From an uncultured Allomuricauda sp. (GTDB lineage: Bacteria > Bacteroidota > Bacteroidia > Flavobacteriales > Flavobacteriaceae): a stretch of DNA of 6,649 nt. Positions 1 to 6,203 of this stretch are shown piece by piece. The position numbers and the translations under genes were made by a program. Location of the stretch: the NCBI GenBank assembly GCA_937911965.1, contig CALDPL010000412.1:1-6649 (forward strand), read 5' to 3'. Within the stretch, counting starts at the first letter, position 1, and each line of letters begins with the position of its first letter. Below the pieces are notes generated by a model. The model was not told where the DNA came from, made no database searches, and saw only the letters and a program-made list of their open reading frames with translations.

Positions 1-100
1 CCGCCACCACGAACGCGTTGGCGGGCAGCGCGCCGTGATCGGCGGGGTCGACAGCATCGCCGCCGAGCAGCACCAGTGCGGTTGTGGATGTGTGCGACAC
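1..100 (-). CDS. thiN: Thiamine pyrophosphokinase-like protein, N-terminal fragment
   Basis: The frame opens with GTG at 100-98 and runs off the window edge after 33 codons. The start is chosen because GAGG lies 7 nt upstream (plus-strand cctc at 108-111), the usual spacing for a high-GC actinobacterium. After a short polar leader the peptide reads TALVLLGGDAVDP, then ALPANAFVVA. This resembles the N-terminal strand-loop-strand of thiamine pyrophosphokinases, which transfer pyrophosphate from ATP to thiamine to make TPP in the cytosol. The catalytic aspartates and the rest of the fold lie outside the window. A TPP riboswitch immediately upstream independently supports a thiamine role. The family call rests on 33 residues; another thiamine-related protein with a similar first strand is possible. 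Confidence 0.55.
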   Translation of the reverse strand, partial: MSHTSTTALVLLGGDAVDPADHGALPANAFVVA

Positions 101-143
101 GTCGTGACCTCGGGTGGAGGGAACGACGATGCGCGAGCTGAGG

Positions 144-239
144 GTGCCTCCCTGCGCCGGCATGACCCGGATCAGGTTCAGACGGTCGGAGGTGGAACGA
201 CCCTCCCTCTCAGCCCGACGCCTCGGGCTCCCGTGGTAC
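144..239 (-). ncRNA. TPP riboswitch (THI element)
   Basis: Read on the minus strand, this holds both conserved halves of the thiamine pyrophosphate aptamer. The first is GGGCTGAGAGGGA (pyrimidine-sensor side, the CUGAGA signature). The second is GAACCTGATCCGGGTCATGC followed by CGGCGCAGGGAG (pyrophosphate-sensor side). A variable P3a-type stem lies between them. The ends GTACC (235-239) and GGCAC (144-148) can close P1 with one mismatch. The element lies between a -10 box and the GTG of the thiamine pyrophosphokinase-like gene. About 32 nt separate P1 from the ribosome binding site. No U-rich terminator follows, so control of translation initiation is the more likely output; that is inference from the layout. 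Its form is typical of Actinobacteria and does not fit the flavobacterial core of the window. Confidence 0.95.
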
Positions 240-245
240 GGGGTC

Positions 246-251
246 ACTCTA
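246..251 (-). promoter_or_regulatory. Putative -10 box for the riboswitch transcript
   Basis: The minus strand reads TAGAGT, a good actinobacterial -10 hexamer. It would start transcription about 6-7 nt downstream, at or next to the 5' end of the aptamer (239). I see no convincing TTGACA-like -35 at normal spacing, which is common in GC-rich genomes. The fit between the predicted start and the riboswitch edge is the main support. Confidence 0.5.
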
Positions 252-315
252 GCCACGCCCGCTCGCACCGGCGCGAAACGACCACTGGTGGCCTCCTCGC
301 GCCAGCGAAAGCGCA

Positions 316-537
316 TTGCGCTACGAGTAGGCGGCGATGCCCGTAGGGAAGCGCGATGCGGATAAGCCTGCGCTCGACCATGCCACCGAGGTCGCCGGTC
401 CAGGGCTCAAGGGCGCTCCGCCGTGCAGCCGGGTCATGGAATGTGCCTAAAGACGCCCGATTTCGGATAGCGCGATCATCGCCGCACGCCGCGCAGGCAA
501 CGCGCGACGGGCATTCCGGTTCGCATCGTCCCGCTTC
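316..537 (-). pseudogene. Fragment resembling N-terminus of an MltF-like lytic transglycosylase/solute-binding lipoprotein
   Basis: This minus-strand frame encodes EPWTGDLGGMVERRLIRIAL (codons around 346-408), then PYGHRRLLV. It matches my memory of the conserved start of the solute-binding domain in proteobacterial MltF-like lytic transglycosylases (GDxDxMxxRRxIRVLVxYS). About 25 residues upstream, CAACGDD looks like a lipobox followed by a polar linker, with the candidate lipid-anchored Cys at 484-486. No ATG, GTG or TTG start lies in this frame after the stop at 538-540, although ATG codons occur in the other two frames. A frameshift, an error or a join therefore probably affects the 5' part. 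After about 316 the expected domain does not continue; the frame runs on meaninglessly to a stop at 244-246, by the promoter of the riboswitch unit. I read it as a broken piece of a GC-rich proteobacterial gene. Confidence 0.35.
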
Positions 538-1320
538 TCACTGGTTGACCGGAGACGCGGGGTCGAGCAGCAGCGCCATCACGTCCTTGAGCTGTTCCTC
601 GGTGATATGGTGTTTCTGGATAAGCTTGTCGTAGTGCTTTTTGGTGAACTGCTCAAAGGATTTTTCCAAGATCGTTATGGCGAGTTCCACCGAGGGTTTT
701 CGGTCCTTTCTCTTGAGTTGGAGGATCAGGCATTCGTCCAGGGATCTTGCCCCGACCCCGGGGGGATCCAACTCCTGTACCACTTTGAGGACCTCCTCGA
801 TCTGTTTCTCCTCCACATAGATGTTCTGGGTAAAGGCCAGATCGTCCATGATATCCGGCAGGGGGCGGCGAATGTATCCACTCTCGTCCACACTGCCGAC
901 CAGGAACTCGGCTATGGCCCATTGGTCGTCGTCCAAATAGGCCGTATTGAGCTGGTTGATCAAGTATTGGTTGAATGAGATGCCGGCGGCATAGGGAATG
1001 CTCCGTTCCTCATCGTCCGAGGAATAGTTGTTTGCCTGCATCCTATAATCCGGGATTTCGTCATCACTGAGGTATTCATCGATATTGATCTCATCGGTGT
1101 CAATGGTCTCGGAATCCGAATTGTCATCGTAGGTGTCCCCATAGTCGTCATCCATAAGTTCACTCTCCTCCTTCCCGCTCTCCAAAGCGGGGTTCTCCTC
1201 CAACTCCTGCTTCAACCGTTGCTCAAAGGCCTGGGTGGGCAATTGAATGAGCTTCATGAGCTGGATTTGCTGTGGGGACAGTTTTTGGGAAAGCTTAAAC
1301 TGTAGATGTTGTTTCAGCAT
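538..1320 (-). CDS. rpoN: RNA polymerase sigma-54 factor, N-terminal half fused to foreign tail
   Basis: RpoN binds core RNA polymerase and directs it to -24/-12 promoters that need an AAA+ activator. Residues 1-47 are a clear region I, with LSQKLSPQQIQLMKLIQLPT and the glutamine/leucine pattern that contacts activators. Residues 51-105 form a strongly acidic region II. From about 110 the core-binding domain follows, with ISFNQYLINQLN and LDPPGVGARSLDECLILQL. The match ends at residue 246 (codon 583-585). The last 14 residues, VMALLLDPASPVNQ, are encoded in GC-rich DNA and do not resemble sigma-54. The rest of the core-binding domain, the DNA-binding helix-turn-helix and the RpoN box are missing from a protein normally near 480-490 residues, so this frame cannot encode a working sigma factor. 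Native sequence is 583-1320. The ATG at 1320 begins at the family's conserved N-terminus. asnS lies 58 bp upstream, the usual Bacteroidetes neighbour. Confidence 0.9.
   Translation of the reverse strand: MLKQHLQFKLSQKLSPQQIQLMKLIQLPTQAFEQRLKQELEENPALESGKEESELMDDDYGDTYDDNSDSETIDTDEINIDEYLSDDEIPDYRMQANNYSSDDEERSIPYAAGISFNQYLINQLNTAYLDDDQWAIAEFLVGSVDESGYIRRPLPDIMDDLAFTQNIYVEEKQIEEVLKVVQELDPPGVGARSLDECLILQLKRKDRKPSVELAITILEKSFEQFTKKHYDKLIQKHHITEEQLKDVMALLLDPASPVNQ
583..583. other. Probable chimera junction: flavobacterial rpoN / GC-rich DNA
   Basis: Sigma-54 similarity ends at the Asp codon 583-585, and the composition changes from flavobacterial to about 70% GC within a few codons. The exact base cannot be fixed by eye; the join should lie within about 575-590. 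No transposase, integrase, tRNA or direct repeat is visible that would suggest a natural insertion. Confidence 0.7.
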
Positions 1321-1348
1321 AGGGAATGAATTAAAACCTTCCTTCCTG

Positions 1349-1356
1349 TAAAGTTA
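1349..1356 (-). promoter_or_regulatory. Weak candidate Bacteroidetes -7 element for rpoN
   Basis: The minus strand reads TAACTTTA, one mismatch from TAnnTTTG, 28 nt upstream of the rpoN ATG. No TTTG -33 element is seen at the usual 19-nt spacing. An 11-bp dyad, TTCAA-T-TTGAA on the minus strand (1361-1371), lies just upstream. rpoN may instead be read through from asnS, since the 58-bp gap holds no terminator-like hairpin. Confidence 0.25.
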
Positions 1357-1378
1357 ATGATTCAAATTGAACCTAGGG

Positions 1379-2812
1379 CTAAAACTCGGCGTTCTGGGGG
1401 GTCCTGGGGTAGGGGATGACGTCCCTGATGTTGCCCATACCGGTGACAAACTGCACCATCCGCTCAAAACCCAGTCCGAATCCGGAATGTACCGCGGTTC
1501 CGAACCTTCTCAGGTCCATATACCACCAGAGTTCCCTTTCATCGATATTGAGGTCTTTCAGTTTCTGTTGGAGCACTTCCAGGCGTTCCTCCCGTTGGGA
1601 TCCCCCGACGATCTCCCCGATCCCCGGGAAGAGCACGTCCATGGCCCGTACGGTCTTTCCATCCTCGTTCAGTCGCATATAGAAGGCCTTGATGTCCGCC
1701 GGATAATCGAAGAGGATGACCGGGCAATTGAAGTGTTTTTCCACCAGATAGCGCTCGTGTTCACTCTGTAGGTCCGCTCCCCAGGCCTCGATCGGGTATT
1801 TGAATTTTTTCTTTTTGTTGGGTTTGGAATCCCGGAGGATATCGATGGCTTCGGTATAGGATACCCGTTTGAAATTATTCTCCACCACAAAGCGGAGCCG
1901 TTCCAAGAGGGCCATTTGGGAGCGCTGCTCCTTGGGCTTGGATATTTCTTCCTCCAATAGCCGGCCCTGAAGGAATTCCAGGTCGTCCTGACAGTGCTCC
2001 AGCACGTATTTGATGATCCACTTTATAAAATCCTCGGCCAGGTCCATATTGGCGTCCAGATCGTAAAAGGCCATTTCGGGTTCGATCATCCAAAACTCGG
2101 CCAGGTGCCTGGAGGTGTTGGAATTCTCCGCCCTGAATGTGGGGCCAAAGGTGTAGATCTTTCCAAGACCCATGGCATAGGTTTCCCCTTCCAATTGTCC
2201 GGATACCGTAAGGTTGGTCTCCTTTCCGAAGAAATCCTTGGAATGGTCCACCTCCCCTTTGTCGTCCAGGGGAGGACTTTTGGGGTCCAGGGTGGTCACC
2301 CGGAACATTTCCCCGGCACCCTCGGCATCTGAGCCTGTGATGATGGGGGAATGCATATAAAAAAAACCATTCTGTTGAAAATAACTGTGGATGGCAAAGG
2401 AGAGGGTGGAGCGTACCCGCATCACCGCGGAAAAGGTAGCGGTCCTGATTCTCAGGTGTGCCTTTTCCCTGAGAAATTCCAGGGAGTGCTTCTTGGGCTG
2501 TATGGGGTAGGACTGGGGGTCAGCGCCACCGTGGACCATTAGGTCCGTGGCCTGTATCTCCACGGACTGTCCCTTGCCCTGGCTCTCCACCAGGGTCCCT
2601 GTGACCTTCAGGGCCGCCCCCGTACTTATCTCCTTGAGAAGCCCATGGTCCAAGTTGTCAAAATCCAGTACGCACTGGATGTTGTGGATGGTCGAACCAT
2701 CGTTCAGGGCCACAAAGCGGTTGCTCCTAAAGGTTTTTACCCATCCGTTCACTTCGACCCGATCTCCCAAGGGCTGTTTTTGCAACAATTCTTTAATGGA
2801 ATACGACTTCAT
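1379..2812 (-). CDS. asnS: Asparaginyl-tRNA synthetase
   Basis: This cytosolic class IIb enzyme charges tRNA-Asn with asparagine using ATP. The 477 residues are complete and of normal family length. Residues about 15-105 form the OB-fold anticodon-binding domain (VNGWVKTFRSNRFVALNDGS). The class II catalytic domain follows: the motif 1 region at about 127-160 (VMRVRSTLSFAIHSYFQQNG then FFYMHSPIITGSDAEGAGEMF), motif 2 with FRAEN at 226-230 and HLAEFWMIEPEMAF after it, and motif 3 GFGLGFER at 444-451. The C-terminus PRTPQNAEF is characteristic of AsnRS. TVSGQLEGETYAMGLGKIYTF (about 202-222) is the usual substrate-pocket segment. The lysine-rich stretch 329-338 is a charged insert of the kind common in Bacteroidetes enzymes. 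The ATG has an A/T-rich leader without a Shine-Dalgarno, as expected in Flavobacteriia. It lies 68 bp after the transporter gene and has its own candidate promoter. No catalytic motif is missing. Confidence 0.97.
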   Translation of the reverse strand: MKSYSIKELLQKQPLGDRVEVNGWVKTFRSNRFVALNDGSTIHNIQCVLDFDNLDHGLLKEISTGAALKVTGTLVESQGKGQSVEIQATDLMVHGGADPQSYPIQPKKHSLEFLREKAHLRIRTATFSAVMRVRSTLSFAIHSYFQQNGFFYMHSPIITGSDAEGAGEMFRVTTLDPKSPPLDDKGEVDHSKDFFGKETNLTVSGQLEGETYAMGLGKIYTFGPTFRAENSNTSRHLAEFWMIEPEMAFYDLDANMDLAEDFIKWIIKYVLEHCQDDLEFLQGRLLEEEISKPKEQRSQMALLERLRFVVENNFKRVSYTEAIDILRDSKPNKKKKFKYPIEAWGADLQSEHERYLVEKHFNCPVILFDYPADIKAFYMRLNEDGKTVRAMDVLFPGIGEIVGGSQREERLEVLQQKLKDLNIDERELWWYMDLRRFGTAVHSGFGLGFERMVQFVTGMGNIRDVIPYPRTPQNAEF

Positions 2813-2836
2813 GCCAAGGCTTTATTTTATCAGGGT

Positions 2837-2844
2837 CAAAGATA
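2837..2844 (-). promoter_or_regulatory. Candidate Bacteroidetes -7 element for asnS
   Basis: The minus strand reads TATCTTTG, an exact match to TAnnTTTG, 24 nt upstream of the asnS ATG in the 68-bp gap. A TTTTG lies only 10 nt further upstream, closer than the 19-nt optimum for a -33 box. Two bases upstream is a dyad, ATTTTG-2-CAAAAT (2847-2860), that could be an operator. The spacing fault keeps confidence moderate. Confidence 0.45.
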
Positions 2845-2880
2845 GGATTTTGAACAAAATTCAGGGCCATGGACCGTCCA

Positions 2881-5277
2881 CTATTTGTCCTTTCCGCCCC
2901 CTTCCTCCCCGGGCAGAATATCGATCTGTGGTTCCCTGAGCACCTTTTTGTTGGCGATGCTCCTTTCCAAAGAGAGCAAGAGGGAGGGCATCAGCAATAG
3001 ATTGGACATCATGGCGCACAACAGGGTGGTCGATACCAGGGCCCCAAGGGCCTGGGTACCCCCGAAACTGGAGATGATGAAGACCGAGAATCCGGCCAAC
3101 AGCACTATAGAGGTATAGAACATGCTTACCCCGGTTTCTTTTAAGGCGCCGTAGACCGATCTTTTGATCTGCCATTTATTGGAAATCAGTTCCTGCCGGT
3201 ATTTGGCCAAAAAGTGGATGGTATCGTCCACGGATATCCCAAAGGCAATGCTGAAGACCAAAATGGTGGATGGTTTGATGGGAATGCCCAGATAACCCAT
3301 GATCCCCGCAGTGAACACCAAGGGCAACAGGTTTGGGACCAAGGAGATGACCACCATTCGAAAGGAACGGAACAAATAAGCCATAAATAGGGAAATCAGC
3401 CCAATGGTCAACAGCAGGGAAATCAGGAGGTTTTTGACCAAAAAGCGGGTCCCTTTTAGAAAAAGCAGGGATTTTCCCGTCATATAGGCCCGAAAGTCTT
3501 CCTGGGGAAAGAGTTTGTCGATGGCCTGTTGCAGGGTCTTTTCAATCTCCTCCATGCGCTCGATCTTGACATCCTTCATATAGGTGGTCATCCGAGCCGT
3601 CTGTCCAACGGAGTCCACAAAGCTCTCCAACAATTTTCCATCGGCATTGGATTTTCGGGCCACATCCATGATGAAGTTGCTCTCCTGTCGGGTGGGCAAT
3701 TGATAGTATTTTGGAATTCCGTTGTAAAAGGCCTGTTTGGAATATTTTATCAGGTCGACCACAGAGATGGGCCTGGATAGTTCGGGGATGTCGTCGATCA
3801 CTTGGCCCAATCCATCCATCCGCTCCAGGGTGCCGCTTCGGATGACCCCGTTCCGTCGTTTGCTGTCCACCACCACTTCAAGGGGCATGATGCCGTCGAA
3901 CTCCTGCTCGTAGAACTGAATGTCATCGTAAAAATGGGTATGCTTGGGCATGTCCTCGATCCGGCTCCCTGTGATCTGCATTTGGAATATTCCTATAATG
4001 CCAAAGATCAAGATTCCCAAGGTGACCAGATAGATGGCAATCCTATGGTTACGTACCATGCGCACCAACCAATTGACAAAAAAATCGATCCACCTTTTGT
4101 TTAGGTGCTTTAGGTGTTTGACCTTGGGCAGGTGCATAAAGCTGTACAGAATGGGAATGATCAAGAGGGATAGGGTGAAGATGCCCAAAATGTTCAGGGA
4201 GGCCACAACCCCGAATTCCCGGAGCAGTTCGATTTCCAGGATGATAAAAGTGGAAAAGCCCACTGCCGTGGTCATATTGGTCATCAAGGTGGCATTTCCC
4301 ACCTTGGAGATGACCCGTTGGAGGGAAAGGGCCTGGTTGCCGTGCCTGTTGACCTCCTGCTGGTATTTGTTGATCAAAAAGATGCAATTGGGAATCCCGA
4401 TTACAATGATCAAAGGGGGAATCATGGCCGTGAGGATCGTCATCTCAAAATTGAAGATTCCCAAGGTCCCAAAGGACCACATCACCCCGATGATGACCAC
4501 GATCATGGATATGAAGGTGGCCCTGAAGCTCCTGAAGAAAAAATAAAAGATCAGGGAGGTGATCACAAGGGCGGCGACAATAAAGATACCGATTTCGTCC
4601 ACCATGGTCTTGGTGTTCCAGGAACGGATATAGGGCATGCCCGATACCCGGACGTCCATTTGGGTCTCGGCCTCAAAATCCACAATAAGGTCCTGAAGGT
4701 CGTTCAGGATGAATTCGTTTCTCACCGCGGTGTTGACGATGTCCTTGTCCATATAGGCAATGGTCCGAATGGTGCCGCTTTCCGGGTTGTAGATCAGGCC
4801 GTCATAAAAGGGGAGCTCGGTGAACAATGCATTTTTGATCGAATCCACTTCCCGTTCGGAACCCGGGCTTCCCTTAAGGAAGGGTTCCATGGCAAAGGCC
4901 TGATTTTCATTGTCCTTGACCAGTACCTTGAGGTTCTCCAGGGAGATGGCGTAATCGATCTCCGGGAAGGCCTCCAATTGTTTGGACAAGCGGTTCCAAC
5001 GGTTGAAGTTTTCCGGTTCGAAAAGGGCGGAATCCTTGATGGCCAAGACAATGGCATTGCCCTCCTCCCCGAACAGATCGGTGAAGTCCTTGTATTGCAG
5101 GCTGGCTGGGTGGTGTTCGGGCAGGATGATCGACTCCGTGTTGGAAAATCGTATGTTCTTCCATTGGAGGCCCATAAAAACGGTAAACCCTACAATACAC
5201 AGCAGGATGAATATCCTATTCCTTAGAATGATACGGGCGACCTTGGGCCAAATTCCCTTGGTGATCTTTGCTGCCAT
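2881..5277 (-). CDS. MMPL/RND-family membrane transporter (patched-like)
   Basis: A complete 798-residue inner-membrane protein with the two-fold RND/MMPL layout: one TM helix (about 21-39), a large extracytoplasmic domain (40-228), five TM helices (229-381), a cytoplasmic linker, TM7 (413-433), a second extracytoplasmic domain (434-610) and five more TM helices (612-770). TM10 carries GISVDDTIHFLAKYRQE (680-696), the family's proton-relay signature, with Asp684-Asp685. The equivalent TM4 segment reads GIPNCIFLINKYQQE (294-308): the fold is kept but the acidic pair is lost. Such proteins use the proton gradient to export lipids or other hydrophobic compounds; the substrate cannot be read from the sequence. 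No membrane-fusion protein or outer-membrane channel gene adjoins it, which fits the self-contained MMPL/patched group better than tripartite HAE-type pumps. The C-terminal tail (771-798) is hydrophilic. The ATG has an A/T-rich leader and an exact -7 motif 18 nt upstream. Confidence 0.85.
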   Translation of the reverse strand: MAAKITKGIWPKVARIILRNRIFILLCIVGFTVFMGLQWKNIRFSNTESIILPEHHPASLQYKDFTDLFGEEGNAIVLAIKDSALFEPENFNRWNRLSKQLEAFPEIDYAISLENLKVLVKDNENQAFAMEPFLKGSPGSEREVDSIKNALFTELPFYDGLIYNPESGTIRTIAYMDKDIVNTAVRNEFILNDLQDLIVDFEAETQMDVRVSGMPYIRSWNTKTMVDEIGIFIVAALVITSLIFYFFFRSFRATFISMIVVIIGVMWSFGTLGIFNFEMTILTAMIPPLIIVIGIPNCIFLINKYQQEVNRHGNQALSLQRVISKVGNATLMTNMTTAVGFSTFIILEIELLREFGVVASLNILGIFTLSLLIIPILYSFMHLPKVKHLKHLNKRWIDFFVNWLVRMVRNHRIAIYLVTLGILIFGIIGIFQMQITGSRIEDMPKHTHFYDDIQFYEQEFDGIMPLEVVVDSKRRNGVIRSGTLERMDGLGQVIDDIPELSRPISVVDLIKYSKQAFYNGIPKYYQLPTRQESNFIMDVARKSNADGKLLESFVDSVGQTARMTTYMKDVKIERMEEIEKTLQQAIDKLFPQEDFRAYMTGKSLLFLKGTRFLVKNLLISLLLTIGLISLFMAYLFRSFRMVVISLVPNLLPLVFTAGIMGYLGIPIKPSTILVFSIAFGISVDDTIHFLAKYRQELISNKWQIKRSVYGALKETGVSMFYTSIVLLAGFSVFIISSFGGTQALGALVSTTLLCAMMSNLLLMPSLLLSLERSIANKKVLREPQIDILPGEEGGGKDK

Positions 5278-5294
5278 TCAATTAAAATTGGCCG

Positions 5295-5302
5295 CAAAGG
5301 TA
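5295..5302 (-). promoter_or_regulatory. Candidate Bacteroidetes -7 element for the transporter gene
   Basis: The minus strand reads TACCTTTG, an exact match to TAnnTTTG, within GGTTACCTTTGCGG. It lies 17 nt upstream of the transporter ATG, in the 76-bp gap after frr, and would give a short leader of about 10 nt, common for Flavobacteriia. No clear TTTG sits 19 nt upstream. It suggests the transporter can be transcribed separately from pyrH-frr. Confidence 0.5.
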
Positions 5303-5331
5303 ACCATTGAATGATTGTCTTCCTAAGAAAG

Positions 5332-5348
5332 GGGGTGCCGGAATCCCC
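5332..5348 (-). terminator. Weak candidate terminator after frr
   Basis: Just after the frr stop the minus strand reads GGGG, a 9-base loop and CCCC, then CTTTCTT. The stem is only 4 bp and the following tract is interrupted, so it would be a poor intrinsic terminator. It is listed because it lies between the frr stop and the candidate transporter promoter, where a transcript end would fit. Confidence 0.2.
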
Positions 5349-5353
5349 AAGTT

Positions 5354-5908
5354 TTACACCTTCATGATGTCGGCTTCCTTGACCGCAAGTATGTTGTCGA
5401 CTTTTTTACTGTAGGAATCGGTCAGGATTTGTACTTCGGTTTCGGCCTTCTTCAAAGAATCCTCTGAGATTTCAAGGGCCTTCAGCTCCTTGTTGGCCTC
5501 TTGCCTTGCCGAACGGATACTGACCTTGGCATCCTCGGCCTCGGATTTGGCCTGTTTGGCCAGTTGCTTCCGCCTTTCTTCGGTCAAGGGGGGTACATTG
5601 ATGATGACGGTTTCCCCATTGTTCATGGGATTGAAGCCGAGATTGGCGTTGAGGATGGCGTTCTCGATCTCCCCGATCAGGTTCTTTTCCCAGGGCTGTA
5701 CGGAAATGGTCCTCGCATCCGGGGTATTGATGTTCGATACCTGGGAAAGGGGGGTCTGGGCCCCGTAATAATCCACCATAACGGAGGACAACATCACCGG
5801 ACTGGCCTTTCCGGCCCGGATCTTTGCCAATGATTTTTCCAAATGGGCAATACTGCCATCCATGCTTTCCTTGGCGCTTTCCAGTACAAATTTTACTTCT
5901 TCGTCCAT
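5354..5908 (-). CDS. frr: Ribosome recycling factor
   Basis: RRF acts with EF-G to split post-termination ribosomes so that subunits can be reused. The 184 residues are the normal length. Domain I begins with the helix holding LEKSLAKIRAGKASPVML (residues 23-40). Domain II carries VDYYGAQTPLSQVSNI and the conserved WEKNLIGEIENAI segment. The return helices start with PPLTEERRKQLAKQAK and contain the VSIRSARQEANKELK region, equivalent to the ribosome-contacting arginine stretch of E. coli RRF. Helix 3 ends in VDNILAVKEADIMKV. The ATG follows an A-rich leader (caaaaataaa) without a Shine-Dalgarno, typical of Bacteroidetes. It lies 36 bp after the pyrH stop, the standard pyrH-frr arrangement, and the pair is probably co-transcribed. 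Confidence 0.97.
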   Translation of the reverse strand: MDEEVKFVLESAKESMDGSIAHLEKSLAKIRAGKASPVMLSSVMVDYYGAQTPLSQVSNINTPDARTISVQPWEKNLIGEIENAILNANLGFNPMNNGETVIINVPPLTEERRKQLAKQAKSEAEDAKVSIRSARQEANKELKALEISEDSLKKAETEVQILTDSYSKKVDNILAVKEADIMKV

Positions 5909-5944
5909 TTTATTTTTGTTTTGGGCCGGGGATCTGGAATCCGG

Positions 5945-6202
5945 TCATACATTGACCACGGTCCCTATATTCTCACCGGATACTATTTTCAATAAATTGC
6001 CCCTGGTGTTCATGTCGAAAACCACTATGGGCAGGTGGTTTTCCTGGCTTAGGGTAAAGGCCGTGGTATCCATCACCTTCAGGCCCTTTGTGAGCACCTC
6101 CTGAAAGGAAAGGGACTCGAATTTGGTGGCCGTTTTGTCCTTTTCCGGGTCCGAGGTATAGATGCCATCCACCCGGGTCCCCTTGAGGATGACATCGGCA
6201 TT
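5945..6202 (-). CDS. pyrH: Uridylate (UMP) kinase, C-terminal fragment
   Basis: PyrH phosphorylates UMP to UDP with ATP in pyrimidine nucleotide synthesis; the bacterial enzyme belongs to the amino acid kinase fold. Only about the last 85 residues, of an expected 235-240, are present. They are [20 protein letters not shown], then the [19 protein letters not shown] region with [20 protein letters not shown], ending in [10 protein letters not shown]. These carry the ATP-side ADVxLKGTxVDGxYxxDP motif and the conserved C-terminal sheet. The N-terminal phosphate-binding and UMP-binding parts are absent. The reading frame continues upstream without a stop, but into adhesin sequence, so the gene is cut at about 6202 and has no start of its own in the window. 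It lies 36 bp upstream of frr. Confidence 0.92.
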   Translation of the reverse strand, partial: NADVILKGTRVDGIYTSDPEKDKTATKFESLSFQEVLTKGLKVMDTTAFTLSQENHLPIVVFDMNTRGNLLKIVSGENIGTVVNV

Positions 6203-6203
6203 G
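6203..6203. other. Probable chimera junction: adhesin / flavobacterial pyrH
   Basis: Kinase similarity begins at the second Asn codon of [10 protein letters not shown] (6200-6202), while the residues before it ([20 protein letters not shown]) follow the beta-helical adhesin pattern. The join falls within about 6195-6215 and keeps the frame, producing one open hybrid frame of at least 234 codons. No mobile-element end or repeat is visible there. Confidence 0.7.

Noticed and set aside
35..365. Two overlapping plus-strand open frames in the GC-rich left end
   Set aside because: They run across the antisense of a clear TPP riboswitch and the kinase start. Long chance frames are expected at 70-75% GC, and the peptides are arginine-rich without family resemblance.
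538..582. The 14-residue tail VMALLLDPASPVNQ as a novel sigma-54 C-terminus
   Set aside because: It is encoded in DNA of quite different composition and is not similar to any part of RpoN. It may be the end of an unrelated GC-rich gene that happens to be in frame.
1361..1371. TTCAAATTGAA dyad upstream of rpoN as an operator
   Set aside because: Arms of only 5 bp in an AT-rich gap; expected by chance, and nothing else supports it.
4318..5226. Plus-strand open frame of about 300 codons opposite the transporter gene
   Set aside because: It lies wholly antisense to a well-supported gene. Its product is low-complexity, rich in G, D, H and V, with no recognisable domain; it is a shadow frame.
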